Origin: Treponema_B putidum
Lineage (GTDB): Bacteria; Spirochaetota; Spirochaetia; Treponematales; Treponemataceae
DNA: 64,000 nt
Assembly: GCF_007830595.1 (NCBI RefSeq)
Contig: NZ_VLLD01000007.1
Strand: one strand, 5' to 3'
The position numbers and the translations under genes are program-made. Under the pieces are notes generated by a model. It was not told where the DNA came from. It worked only from the letters and a program-made list of their open reading frames with translations, and ran no database searches. Shown piece after piece: positions 7,404 through 16,117 of the stretch; within the stretch, counting starts at the first letter, position 1, and every line of letters starts with the position of its first letter.

Positions 7404-8970
7404 AGAAAACTGCAAAACAAATTTAGAATATCCTCTTATGACCTTTGAAGAACTGCTACGAAGTACGGAGGGTAAACTTATTTTTTTATCTTTACCGTCG
7501 AAAAGTTTTTCTTCTGTAGCGATAGACAGCCGTAAGGTAAAAAATAATTCTCTTTTTATTCCTTTACGAGGTGAAAATCAGGATGGACATATTTATATAG
7601 AGTCTGCTTTAAAAAAGGGGAGTAAATTTTTTGTTGTTGATTTTGAACATCTTAAAAAAAATGAAAACAATCTTATCTCTCTTTGTAAAGAGTATGGAGC
7701 TTCTTGTCTTGCCGTAAAAAATAATTTAAAAGCTTTGCAGGATGCTGCCGGTTATTATCTGAAAAAATTTCCGAATTTATATAAAATCGGTATAACGGGA
7801 TCGAGCGGAAAAACTACTACAAAAGAAATTTTAGCTTCAATATATTCTCAAAAATATAATACTATTTGGACAAAGGGCAATTTGAATTCAGAAACGGGTT
7901 TACCTCTTTCGATTTTTGATGTCCGTCCCGAACATGAAGCCGGCATATTTGAGCTCGGTATGAATCGTAGGGGTGAGATAGCTGAAATAACAAAAGTTCT
8001 TTTACCAAACGCAGCTATAATTACAAATATAGGAACCGCCCATATCGGTATTCTCGGCACAAAGCAGGCAATTGCTGAGGAAAAAAAAGAAATTTTTTCA
8101 TGCTTTAATGATGATGCCTTAGGCTTTATTCCGGAATGTGAATTTACCGATTTTTTAAAAGATGTTTTGCATGGTTCGATTTTTACGGTTTCGGATAATG
8201 ATTCTTCATTAGTTCAAAAGGTTGAAGATGCCGGAGTGATGGGGTCAAAAATTTTTTATAGAGGAGAAGAAATTTTATTTCCATTACCCGGAGTTTATAA
8301 TGTAAAAAATGCTCTTTTATGTATAGCCTTATCGGAAAAAAAAGGATTTTCAGCTAAGGAAATAAAATCGGGTTTAGAAGCTGTGCGGCCTTTGTTTGGT
8401 AGATCTCAAGTGCTGCACGGCTTTGTAACCTATTTTTTAGATTGTTATAATGCAAATCCCGACTCAATGGAAAGTGCAATCAGGTTTTGTAATTCTTTAA
8501 ACATCGAGTCAAAAAAACACTATGTTTTGGGTTCAATGCTTGAGCTTGGAAAGGAGTCTGAAATTCAACACAAAAAAATTATAGAGGAAGCATTAAAATC
8601 AAATGCCGATAGTTTATATTTTTTTGGAGATGATATTTGTTCCGCCTATAAGGCTGCCTGTAAGGCTGTCTGTAAGGCTGCCTGTAAGGCTGCCTGTAAG
8701 GCTGCCTGTAAGGCTGCCTGTAAGGCTGCCTGTAAGGCTGCCTGTAAGGCTGCCTGTAAGGCTGTCTGTAAGGCTGTCTGTAAGGCCGCCTATGAAAATA
8801 CAAGATTTGATAGCTCAAAGAAAATATATTTGTTTAAGACGGATGAATTCGATTCTTTAAAAACAAATCTTAAAATGAATTTATGTAAGGATGATTTTGT
8901 TTTATTAAAAGGTTCAAGATCTATGGCTCTTGAAAGACTGGAACCTGTTTTAAAAGAAGGGGAGTTTTAA
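7396..8970 (+). CDS. murF: UDP-MurNAc-tripeptide--D-Ala-D-Ala ligase MurF with a repeat insertion
   Basis: This 524-residue cytoplasmic ligase adds D-Ala-D-Ala to the UDP-MurNAc tripeptide. The N-terminal substrate domain contains AIDSRKVKNNSLFIPLRGE. The ATP loop is GITGSSGKTTTKE at about 132-144. The central domain has NLNSETGLPLS and ELGMNRRGEI, and the third domain has DCYNANPDSM. Residues 419-466 are twelve 4-residue units (KAAC or KAVC) encoded by a 12-bp tandem repeat. Without them the protein is 476 residues, near the family's usual size. The repeat replaces helix-forming sequence in the C-terminal domain, after YFFGDDICSAY. It starts 8 nt before the ftsL stop and is followed without a gap by ftsW. 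Confidence 0.95.
   Translation: MDKENCKTNLEYPLMTFEELLRSTEGKLIFLSLPSKSFSSVAIDSRKVKNNSLFIPLRGENQDGHIYIESALKKGSKFFVVDFEHLKKNENNLISLCKEYGASCLAVKNNLKALQDAAGYYLKKFPNLYKIGITGSSGKTTTKEILASIYSQKYNTIWTKGNLNSETGLPLSIFDVRPEHEAGIFELGMNRRGEIAEITKVLLPNAAIITNIGTAHIGILGTKQAIAEEKKEIFSCFNDDALGFIPECEFTDFLKDVLHGSIFTVSDNDSSLVQKVEDAGVMGSKIFYRGEEILFPLPGVYNVKNALLCIALSEKKGFSAKEIKSGLEAVRPLFGRSQVLHGFVTYFLDCYNANPDSMESAIRFCNSLNIESKKHYVLGSMLELGKESEIQHKKIIEEALKSNADSLYFFGDDICSAYKAACKAVCKAACKAACKAACKAACKAACKAACKAACKAVCKAVCKAAYENTRFDSSKKIYLFKTDEFDSLKTNLKMNLCKDDFVLLKGSRSMALERLEPVLKEGEF
8650..8793 (+). repeat. 12-bp tandem repeat (12 units) inside murF
   Basis: The unit is AAGGCTGCCTGT (Lys-Ala-Ala-Cys), with AAGGCTGTCTGT (Lys-Ala-Val-Cys) at units 2, 10 and 11 and a diverged last unit ending in Tyr. 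The nucleotide sequence is nearly perfect, so the array is recent or is kept homogeneous by slippage. A change in unit number preserves the reading frame. It adds 11 cysteines to a cytoplasmic enzyme. Confidence 0.98.
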
Positions 8971-10104
8971 ATGGTAAAACATATTATTGCAAAAAAAAAT
9001 ATTCGTTCCGAAAAATATGATTTTGTGTTTGCTATGTCCGTTCTTCTTTTATTTGGAGTTGGTTTTGCAACATTATATTCAGGATCTATTTATTACGCTC
9101 AACGTATTTTTGATAATCATCTTTATTTTGTAACTAAACAGATAAAACATTTTATATTAGGTATTATCGCAATGACGTTTTTTCTCTTTGCCGATTTTTC
9201 TACGATAAGAAAAATATTGCCTGCTATAATGTTTGTAACTTTAATTTTTTGTTTATTACCGTTTGTTCCGGGTATTGGAGAAGAGAGAAACGGAGCTTTA
9301 AGATGGGTTAATATCGCCGGTTTTATATTTCAACCTTCGGAACTTCTTAAACTTTCTTTGATTTTATTTTTAGCTAATTTTTTTGATAAGAAAAAAGGAA
9401 ATTATGATCAGCCTTTAATTTCAGTAATTACACCTTTTATTATAATGTCCTTCTTTGCTTTATTAGTATATTTGGGAAATGATTTTTTCGGATCAATATT
9501 TATTTTATTGATTGGTGTACTTATGTTTTTTATAGCAGGAGTTCCTCTTTTATGGTTTGTAAAAGCTATAGTGTCGTTTAGTCCGCTCGTGATTTTAATG
9601 ATTGTTACAAAGGAATATAGAATGGAACGGATTCTTTCTTTTTTAGATCCCTCACGGAATCCTTTAGATTCTGGTTTTCAAATACAAGCCTCTCTTAATG
9701 CTTTAACCAGCGGCGGTTTTTGGGGGCAGGGTTTAGGTAACGGTATTCGAAAAATTGCAAGTGTACCTGAAATATATTCCGATTTTATTTTTGTTGTATG
9801 GGCGGAAGAAATGGGATTTATCGGCGTTATTTTTTATATTGCACTGCTTGCGTTTTTTGCATTTTTTGGTTATCGCATAGCGTTCGGTTGTAAAAACAGA
9901 TTCGGGGCTTATGTATCTTTCGGAGCTGTAAGTTGTATTATAATTCAGTCTCTTGTGAATTGTGCTGTTGTTTCAAGACTGCTTCCTGCTACAGGCATAC
10001 CTCTTCCGTTTTTTTCATCCGGAGGATCTTCATTGGTAGTTACATTTTGTTTATGCGGTTTGGTTTTAAATGCATCCGGCTATGTGAAAAAAAAGGAGAA
10101 ATAA
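8971..10104 (+). CDS. ftsW: SEDS-family peptidoglycan polymerase FtsW
   Basis: This 377-residue membrane protein has about ten transmembrane helices. SEDS signatures are present: GNDFFGSIFILLIGVLMF, the extracellular NPLDSGFQIQASLNALTSGG loop with GQGLGNG, VVWAEEMGFIG, and the C-terminal LPATGIPLPFFSSGGSS. SEDS proteins polymerise glycan strands, and FtsW does so at the septum with a class B PBP. Its position between murF and ftsQ supports FtsW over RodA. No PBP3/FtsI gene is in this cluster, so its partner must be encoded elsewhere. Confidence 0.93.
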   Translation: MVKHIIAKKNIRSEKYDFVFAMSVLLLFGVGFATLYSGSIYYAQRIFDNHLYFVTKQIKHFILGIIAMTFFLFADFSTIRKILPAIMFVTLIFCLLPFVPGIGEERNGALRWVNIAGFIFQPSELLKLSLILFLANFFDKKKGNYDQPLISVITPFIIMSFFALLVYLGNDFFGSIFILLIGVLMFFIAGVPLLWFVKAIVSFSPLVILMIVTKEYRMERILSFLDPSRNPLDSGFQIQASLNALTSGGFWGQGLGNGIRKIASVPEIYSDFIFVVWAEEMGFIGVIFYIALLAFFAFFGYRIAFGCKNRFGAYVSFGAVSCIIIQSLVNCAVVSRLLPATGIPLPFFSSGGSSLVVTFCLCGLVLNASGYVKKKEK

Positions 10105-10962
10105 ATGGCGGATATTTTATATAATTGGAATAAAGATGAATATTTGAGTGATGCGTTTTTTAAAGATGAAAAAGCCGCATCTCAAAAAAAATCTAAATTT
10201 AAACCTATTATAATTAAAATTTTTATTATTACACTTGTTTTAACTTTAATAGGTGAAGCGGTATTTTATGCCGTTATTTTGCCTTATAATTCCATAGCTG
10301 TCATAAATGTATCAGGTTGTTTGGATATTAGTTCCATCGAAGTAAAAAAACTTGCGGGTATAGATAATAATACCAAATGGCTTAGTATAAATTCATCTGA
10401 AATTTCCAGACGATTAGTGTCATATCCCGGAATATCATCTGCCACAGTAGAAAAAAAATTTCCTGATAAAGTTTCGATTAAGATAGTTGAGAGAAAAGCT
10501 GTTGCCGTAGCTTTTACTGAAGTTAACGGAAAGACTGTTCCAATGGAGATTGACGGATGCGGAGTCGTTTTTAGAATAGGTTCTCCTATACTTCAAACGA
10601 ATTTACCGATTGTTACGGGACTAACTTTTAAAAATCCGCGTGAAGGTATGCAAATTAATGAAAAACTCTCTCAGCTTTTTGTTCAACTTGATATTCTACA
10701 AAAAAAATATCCGGTTTTAGTAAATGAAATTTCAGAAATAAAAATTCAACCTAAAAAATACGGAGGATATGATTTGGTTATTTACCCGTTGAAAAGCCGA
10801 TTATCTGTAATAACGGATAAATTTTTGACGGATGAATCTTTACGGTACATGATGCTTATTCTTGATGTTGTAAAAGATATAAATTTAGAGAAAGATATTA
10901 TTGGAATTGATTTACGGGGAGCTAATGCCGTTTATATAAAAAGAGAGGCTGAGTATGAGTGA
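10105..10962 (+). CDS. ftsQ: Cell division protein FtsQ/DivIB
   Basis: This 285-residue bitopic protein has a charged cytoplasmic N-terminus (about 1-32), one transmembrane helix (about 35-55) and a periplasmic POTRA domain. POTRA sequence includes IAVINVSGCLDISSIEVKKLAG and the repeated strand-helix pattern ending VEKKFPDKVSIKIVERKAVA. The remaining beta domain runs to about 275. FtsQ links FtsL to the divisome. The start codon follows the ftsW stop directly, and the 3' end overlaps ftsA by 8 nt. Confidence 0.9.
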   Translation: MADILYNWNKDEYLSDAFFKDEKAASQKKSKFKPIIIKIFIITLVLTLIGEAVFYAVILPYNSIAVINVSGCLDISSIEVKKLAGIDNNTKWLSINSSEISRRLVSYPGISSATVEKKFPDKVSIKIVERKAVAVAFTEVNGKTVPMEIDGCGVVFRIGSPILQTNLPIVTGLTFKNPREGMQINEKLSQLFVQLDILQKKYPVLVNEISEIKIQPKKYGGYDLVIYPLKSRLSVITDKFLTDESLRYMMLILDVVKDINLEKDIIGIDLRGANAVYIKREAEYE

Positions 10963-12199
10963 TGATATAATCGTAGGATTGGATATAGGCTCTAAAAATA
11001 TTAGGGCTGTTGTTGCCGAAAAAAATGCAGAAGGCCATTTACAAATTACGGGTATCGGAATAAGCGAGTCTACAGGTATGCGTAAGGGAATAGTTACAAA
11101 TATAGAAAATACTGTCCAGGGAATAAATAAGGCGGTAGATGAGGCTGAGGTAATGTCGGGTGTGGATATTTCTCAATGTACCGTGGGATTAGGAGGAGTT
11201 CATATAGAGGGTATAAATTCTAAAGGCGTTTTTCCTATAAGAGATAAGGGTAAAAACAATAAAGAGATTGATCGAACGGATATAGAAGCTGTAATTAACT
11301 CGGCGAAAACTTTTGAGCTTCCTATGGATAGACAAATAATTCATGTGATTCCTTATTCTTATAGTGTGGATAAACAACATGGAATTAAAGATCCTTTGAA
11401 CATGATAGGTATCAGACTTGAAGCGGAAGTGCATGTAATTACAGGTGCCGTTACGCCTATAAAGCATATACCTAATTGTGTTTTAAGATCCAATTTAAAT
11501 ATTGACGGCTTAATGTATAACGGATTGGCTGATGTAAGAGCTGTAATGACAACCGATGAGCAAGAACTTGGTTCAATTCTAATAGATATTGGAGCAGAGA
11601 CCACCGATATAGTTGTTATGCAAAATGGAGGTCCTATAATTACATATTCTTTACCTGTAGGAGGAGTGCAGGTTACAAATGATCTTGCAATTGTAAAAAA
11701 TATTCCGTTTGATATGGCAGAGAAAATAAAAATTTCAAGCGGTTGCTGTTGGATGCCGTTTGTGGAATCCGACGAACAAGTTTTGCTGCCTTCTTTTGGA
11801 GGCAGAGGGCCTGAAGAAATATATAGAAGTGAAATATGCGAAATATTGCAGGCACGTATGGCTGAAATTTTCGTAATGGTAAAAAACAAGGTGGACAGTA
11901 TGCTGCATGGTATTCATCTTGGAGGCTCCGTTGTTATATGCGGCGGAGGCGCATTGTTAAACGGCACTACAGAGTTAGCAGATGAAATTTTTGGAATGCA
12001 GTCTGCCAGATTGGGAATCCCTTCAACTATAGGAGGTCTTGTCGGCGAGTATAGAAGCCCTGAATTTGCTACAGTGTTGGGATTAATATTACATAGATTC
12101 GATGATCAAAATAAGATTGGTCGGATTTCAAGTTCCAGAAAAGAAAATTCGGGACTTGTTTTTTCAAAATTAAAAGATTTTATAAAAGAATTATTTTAA
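10955..12199 (+). CDS. ftsA: Cell division protein FtsA
   Basis: This 414-residue actin-like ATPase tethers FtsZ to the membrane. Phosphate-1 motif VGLDIGSKNIRAVVAE lies at the N-terminus. The second nucleotide motif ILIDIGAETTDIVVM is at about residue 207, and the adenosine motif VVICGGGALLNGTTELADE at about 325. The extreme C-terminus GLVFSKLKDFIKELF is an amphipathic helix of the type that inserts FtsA into the membrane. It is followed by ftsZ after 25 nt with a strong GGAGGG ribosome site. Confidence 0.96.
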   Translation: MSDDIIVGLDIGSKNIRAVVAEKNAEGHLQITGIGISESTGMRKGIVTNIENTVQGINKAVDEAEVMSGVDISQCTVGLGGVHIEGINSKGVFPIRDKGKNNKEIDRTDIEAVINSAKTFELPMDRQIIHVIPYSYSVDKQHGIKDPLNMIGIRLEAEVHVITGAVTPIKHIPNCVLRSNLNIDGLMYNGLADVRAVMTTDEQELGSILIDIGAETTDIVVMQNGGPIITYSLPVGGVQVTNDLAIVKNIPFDMAEKIKISSGCCWMPFVESDEQVLLPSFGGRGPEEIYRSEICEILQARMAEIFVMVKNKVDSMLHGIHLGGSVVICGGGALLNGTTELADEIFGMQSARLGIPSTIGGLVGEYRSPEFATVLGLILHRFDDQNKIGRISSSRKENSGLVFSKLKDFIKELF

Positions 12200-12224
12200 A
12201 ATTGCATACGGGAGGGTTATTGGT

Positions 12225-13508
12225 ATGTTATATGAAATTGTAGAAGATAAGGTTAATACCGAACAAATTGGAGCAGGGTCTCCGGCTGTAATTAAAGTTA
12301 TAGGTGCCGGTGGAGGCGGATCAAATGCCGTTAACAGAATGTTGTCAAGCAATATGAGATATGTTGACTTTATAGTTGCAAACACTGATCTTCAAGCTTT
12401 AAGTCATTCAAATGCTCCGCTAAAATTGCCCATAGGAACAAAAATTACCAAGGGTTTGGGTTCCGGAGGTGATCCTGAAATAGGCGAGCAGGCTGCTATT
12501 GAAGACCGAGAGGCTATAGCAAATGCAATAAAGGATGCCGATATGCTTTTTATTACTGCCGGAATGGGCGGAGGCACGGGAACCGGTTCGGCTCCGATTA
12601 TTGCAGAAATTGCAAAAGAACAGGGGATTTTAACTGTAGCCGTCGTTACAAAGCCTTTTGCATTTGAGGGCCGAAAAAGAATGAGTCTTGCTGAAGAAGG
12701 AATAAAAAAATTAAAGGAATCGGTTGATACTGTAATTACTATTCCCAATCAACACCTTTTAAAAATGGTAGAACCTTCCACTCCCGTTGTAGAGGCATTT
12801 AAAAAAGCTGATGATGTATTACGTCAAGCCGTTCAAGGTATTTCCGATTTGATTTATCAACATGGAGAAGTTAATGTTGATTTAGCTGACGTTAAATCAG
12901 TAATGAAGGCTCAAGGGAATGCTCATATGGGCGTAGGCGTAGGTGAAGGACAAAATAGAGCCGTGGATGCTGCAACAAATGCAATAAACAATCCCCTTTT
13001 GGAAGAAGCTAGAGTTGAAGGTGCTCAAAATATTTTGGTAAATATTTGTGGTGATGAGAAGCTGAGCATGCATGAAATACAGGAGATAATGGAAATTATA
13101 ACGGCAAGTGCCGATCCCGATGCAGCTATATTTTTTGGGGCAACTATTGATCCGTCAGTAGGCAATAAAGTTGTTGTTACATTGATCGCAACCGGCTTTA
13201 GGCCTAATGATACATTTTTGATGGATGAATTGAATGTTAATGTAAAATCTTCCCGTGAAAAAGAAGAAGCCTCGTCATTAAACGATAATTCTTTTATGAC
13301 ATCTACCGAATGGAATATATTAAATAAAACTAAGGCGCCAAGTCTTTCCGGTTTAGGATTAAGAAACAGAACCGAAGCTCCTTTAGAAAAGCAATATGAA
13401 GGTGTTTATGCTTCAGAAAAAAAACCTTCATTTAGTTCAATTGTTCCTCCCGTAGAAAGTGATTTGGATACTCCTGCATATTACAGAAATCAAAGTGCAT
13501 TAAGATGA
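12225..13508 (+). CDS. ftsZ: Cell division protein FtsZ
   Basis: This 427-residue tubulin-like GTPase forms the Z ring. IKVIGAGGGGSNAVNRM is the N-terminal nucleotide loop. The tubulin signature GGGTGTGSAP is at residues 115-124, and the T7-type GEVNVDLADVKSVM loop follows. A non-conserved linker (about 330-415) ends in LDTPAYYRNQ, a version of the conserved C-terminal peptide that binds FtsA. This is the last gene of the division cluster. The recombinase gene starts 22 nt later. Confidence 0.98.
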   Translation: MLYEIVEDKVNTEQIGAGSPAVIKVIGAGGGGSNAVNRMLSSNMRYVDFIVANTDLQALSHSNAPLKLPIGTKITKGLGSGGDPEIGEQAAIEDREAIANAIKDADMLFITAGMGGGTGTGSAPIIAEIAKEQGILTVAVVTKPFAFEGRKRMSLAEEGIKKLKESVDTVITIPNQHLLKMVEPSTPVVEAFKKADDVLRQAVQGISDLIYQHGEVNVDLADVKSVMKAQGNAHMGVGVGEGQNRAVDAATNAINNPLLEEARVEGAQNILVNICGDEKLSMHEIQEIMEIITASADPDAAIFFGATIDPSVGNKVVVTLIATGFRPNDTFLMDELNVNVKSSREKEEASSLNDNSFMTSTEWNILNKTKAPSLSGLGLRNRTEAPLEKQYEGVYASEKKPSFSSIVPPVESDLDTPAYYRNQSALR

Positions 13509-13530
13509 TTTATTAAAGGAGGAAAATAAA

Positions 13531-14445
13531 CTGACAAAAATACAGCTAAGGGCTTTTTACGGATTTTTAATTTCAGCGGAATCTCATTCCAAGGCAACAG
13601 CTCAAACGTATATTAACACTTTACAATTATTCCAAGAGCATATGTCCGTCGCTCTAATTGAAAATGCAACTGAAGCCGACTGTATTGATTTTATTTTGTA
13701 TAGATCCGAATCCGGGATTATGGCTAAAACCATTGCTAAGGATATTGCAGCTCTTAATTCCTTTTTTAGATTTTTGATTATCGAAGGAGTTAGAAAAGAT
13801 AATCCGAGTGAGAGTATCGAAAGACCTAAAAGAGAAAAAACTTTACCCAGAGTTTTATCTCCGGATGAAGTAGACAGTCTTTTTGCTGCAATTCCTTTGA
13901 ATTCTCCCAATAACATCAGAGATAGGGCATTGTTTGAGTTGATTTATTCGGCAGGACTTAGAGTCAGCGAAATTGTTAATTTAAAGCTGGAAGATATTTT
14001 TTATGATGAAGACTTAATTAAGGTTACCGGAAAAGGAAATAAAGAAAGGATAGTTCCTTTTGGAAGTGCTGCAAAGTACTGGCTTAAAAAATATATACTT
14101 GAAGCCCGTACCGAGCTATTAAAACCTAAGCATTCTGAAAACACTTTTAATTCAGGTTCCGTGTTTTTAAATAATCACGGTTCTGTTTTAACCAGAAAAG
14201 GAATTTGGAAAAGAATAAATGAACTTTCAAATTTTTCCGGTATTGAAACAAAGGTTCATACTTTAAGGCATTCTTATGCTACGCATTTACTTGCCGGAGG
14301 AGCGGATTTAAGATCCGTACAATGTCTTTTGGGGCATTCAGATATTTCTACGACTCAAATTTATACGCACATTGAGGATAAGTCTTTGCAGATGTATCAT
14401 AATAAATTCTTTGATACTAAAGAATTAGAAAGAGGTATAAAATGA
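13531..14445 (+). CDS. Tyrosine recombinase, XerC/XerD type (probable CTG start)
   Basis: This 304-residue recombinase is complete only if translation starts at CTG 13531. That codon lies 8 nt after a perfect AAAGGAGG (13515-13522). The frame is open back to a TAA at 13501 with no ATG, GTG or TTG between, and the first ATG (13642) would delete the first 37 residues of the core-binding domain. Catalytic residues are present: Arg144 in GLRVSEIV, a beta-hairpin Lys in GKGNKER, HTLRH, GHS and nucleophile Tyr278 in QIYTH. Xer proteins resolve chromosome dimers at dif. It overlaps the next gene by ATGA. Which of the two Xer genes here is XerC or XerD cannot be told from sequence alone. Confidence 0.88.
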   Translation: MTKIQLRAFYGFLISAESHSKATAQTYINTLQLFQEHMSVALIENATEADCIDFILYRSESGIMAKTIAKDIAALNSFFRFLIIEGVRKDNPSESIERPKREKTLPRVLSPDEVDSLFAAIPLNSPNNIRDRALFELIYSAGLRVSEIVNLKLEDIFYDEDLIKVTGKGNKERIVPFGSAAKYWLKKYILEARTELLKPKHSENTFNSGSVFLNNHGSVLTRKGIWKRINELSNFSGIETKVHTLRHSYATHLLAGGADLRSVQCLLGHSDISTTQIYTHIEDKSLQMYHNKFFDTKELERGIK

Positions 14446-15164
14446 AAAAATATTTTTGCGCTGTCATAATTATTTTGTTGTTGGCTTTTATATTGGGAAG
14501 CTGTAATAAGGTTACAAGTCTTCGCCGTCTTCAAGAGTTGGAAGAGGGTGTAAGCAACCCTAATACAGAAGCTGAATTAAAGGATGCTATAAGAAAATAT
14601 GAAAAAAGAGTTGATGATATAATTATTGCAGAAGGACGCATAGGTATTTGGTATAAAATACTCGGGTCAAGATATATGGATCAAAAAATGTATAAGAAAG
14701 CATTACAGGCCTTTCAATCTGCATTGGAATATTATCCGGAAAATCAAAATTTATTTTATCAAACCGGACTTGCTGCGAGTTTAACGGCAAAAAATTCTTT
14801 AGATTTTGAATTAACCGGAACCGATATTGAGAAAAAAAGATATTTTGCTCTTGCAGTTTCTGCTCACACTCGTGCGCTTGAAATAGATCCTAAACATTCC
14901 AAGGCTGCTTATGCGTTGTCGGTATTGTATATATTTGAATTAAATAGACCTGCGGATGCGATTCCCGTTTTGGAAAAAATTGCAGAGTGTGAAAAGAAGC
15001 CTATAGATCATTTATTTTTACTTGGGACTGCTTATTATATGACAGGTGAAAATGAAAAAGCTATTGCCGTTTATGAACGCATAATAGAAATTTCAAGCAG
15101 TGCAGAAAAAAAAGCAAAGGCCGAAAGCAATATTAGGGAGATTAGGAGTTCTGGAGGAAGATAA
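14442..15164 (+). CDS. TPR-containing lipoprotein, function unknown
   Basis: This 240-residue protein has a lipoprotein signal: MKKY, a hydrophobic stretch and the lipobox LGSC with Cys at about 21. The mature part is helical. Tetratricopeptide-like units are seen at GIWYKILGSRYMDQKMYKKAL..FQSALEYYP, at the HTRALEIDPKHSKAAYAL segment, and at FLLGTAYYMTGENEKAIAVYERII. It is co-transcribed with the upstream recombinase (4-nt overlap) and dprA (2-nt gap). I infer a scaffold or assembly role in the periplasm but cannot name its partner. Confidence 0.8.
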   Translation: MKKYFCAVIIILLLAFILGSCNKVTSLRRLQELEEGVSNPNTEAELKDAIRKYEKRVDDIIIAEGRIGIWYKILGSRYMDQKMYKKALQAFQSALEYYPENQNLFYQTGLAASLTAKNSLDFELTGTDIEKKRYFALAVSAHTRALEIDPKHSKAAYALSVLYIFELNRPADAIPVLEKIAECEKKPIDHLFLLGTAYYMTGENEKAIAVYERIIEISSSAEKKAKAESNIREIRSSGGR

Positions 15165-15166
15165 AA

Positions 15167-16099
15167 ATGAATATATCCGAAAAAGAAAGGCTGTATATAG
15201 GATTATCTCATTGTTATTTTCTCAAAGGAAAAGAAAAGCTTATCTTGTCTGAAAAACTTGATTCCTTATCTTCCTTTCTTTCTCTTTCTATAAAGGATAT
15301 TTCTGAAATTATAGAAAGGCCGGTAAGACCTAAAAAATGGGATAAAGATTTACTTAAATCTCTTACGGATTCAAGTATAAAACTTATGAACTTATACGAT
15401 ATAAGGATGCTTTATTTTTATGACTCGGTATTTCCTCCTCAGCTTCGGGAAATTCCCGATCATCCATTTACCGTGTTTTATCGCGGGGATTTTCCGTCTC
15501 TTGAACAACCTATGCTTGCAATGGTAGGAACAAGGCGCCCGACTGGGGACGGAATTGAGCAAGCATTGAATTTAGGAAAAGAATGTGCCGAAAAAAATAT
15601 TCCGGTGGTTTCAGGATTGGCCTTCGGTATAGATGCTTTTTCTCATAGAGGCTGCCTTGAAGGAAAGGGTAAGACCTTGGCCGTATTGGCCTGCGGGCCG
15701 GAAATGATTTATCCCCGTTCAAATAAAAAACTTGCTGTAAATATTTTGGAATCTGGCGGCTGCATTTTAAGTGAATATGCTTCGGGAACGGAACCCTTGT
15801 CCTACCGCTTTCCCGAAAGAAATAGAATTATTTCGGGACTTTCACGTTCGGTTATAATTGTAGAAGCTCCGAAAAAATCGGGAGCTCTTATTACTGCCGA
15901 CTTTGCATTGGAGCAAGGCAGGGATGTTTACGTATGCAATCTTCTCCTTAATTCATTACAAAATGAAGGCGGTAAAGCTCTTTACGAACAAGGGGCGTTT
16001 GCTATAAAATCCATAGATGATATTTTACATGACTGGAAATATCCTACGGAAAATCATTTAAAAAACAATCAGCAAAATATGCTGTTTACTAATTTATAG
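15167..16099 (+). CDS. dprA: DNA processing protein DprA/Smf
   Basis: This 310-residue protein has the Rossmann-like DprA core: YPPQL-type FPPQLREIPDHP, MVGTRRPTGDGIEQA, VVSGLAFGIDAFSHRGCL, TLAVLACGPEMIYPRSNKKLA, and SEYASGTEPLSYRFPERNRIISGLSRSVIIVEAPKKSGAL, here quoted only by its key motifs. DprA loads RecA on incoming single-stranded DNA during natural transformation, though it is also common in bacteria not known to be competent. It is followed by topA, the same neighbour as in Bacillus. Confidence 0.95.
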   Translation: MNISEKERLYIGLSHCYFLKGKEKLILSEKLDSLSSFLSLSIKDISEIIERPVRPKKWDKDLLKSLTDSSIKLMNLYDIRMLYFYDSVFPPQLREIPDHPFTVFYRGDFPSLEQPMLAMVGTRRPTGDGIEQALNLGKECAEKNIPVVSGLAFGIDAFSHRGCLEGKGKTLAVLACGPEMIYPRSNKKLAVNILESGGCILSEYASGTEPLSYRFPERNRIISGLSRSVIIVEAPKKSGALITADFALEQGRDVYVCNLLLNSLQNEGGKALYEQGAFAIKSIDDILHDWKYPTENHLKNNQQNMLFTNL

Positions 16100-16117
16100 A
16101 TTATGAGGTATTGATTT

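Noticed and set aside
8650..8793. Possible CRISPR array
   Set aside because: The units are contiguous 12-bp copies with no spacers, and lie inside murF.
8579..8860. Long arginine/proline/valine-rich frames on both strands over the murF repeat
   Set aside because: A 12-bp repeat free of stops is open in every frame, and neither frame has a ribosome site or homology outside the repeat.
11359..11889. 176-codon open frame on the minus strand opposite ftsA
   Set aside because: It has no ribosome site and its composition mirrors the ftsA codons. ftsA is intact and conserved on the other strand.
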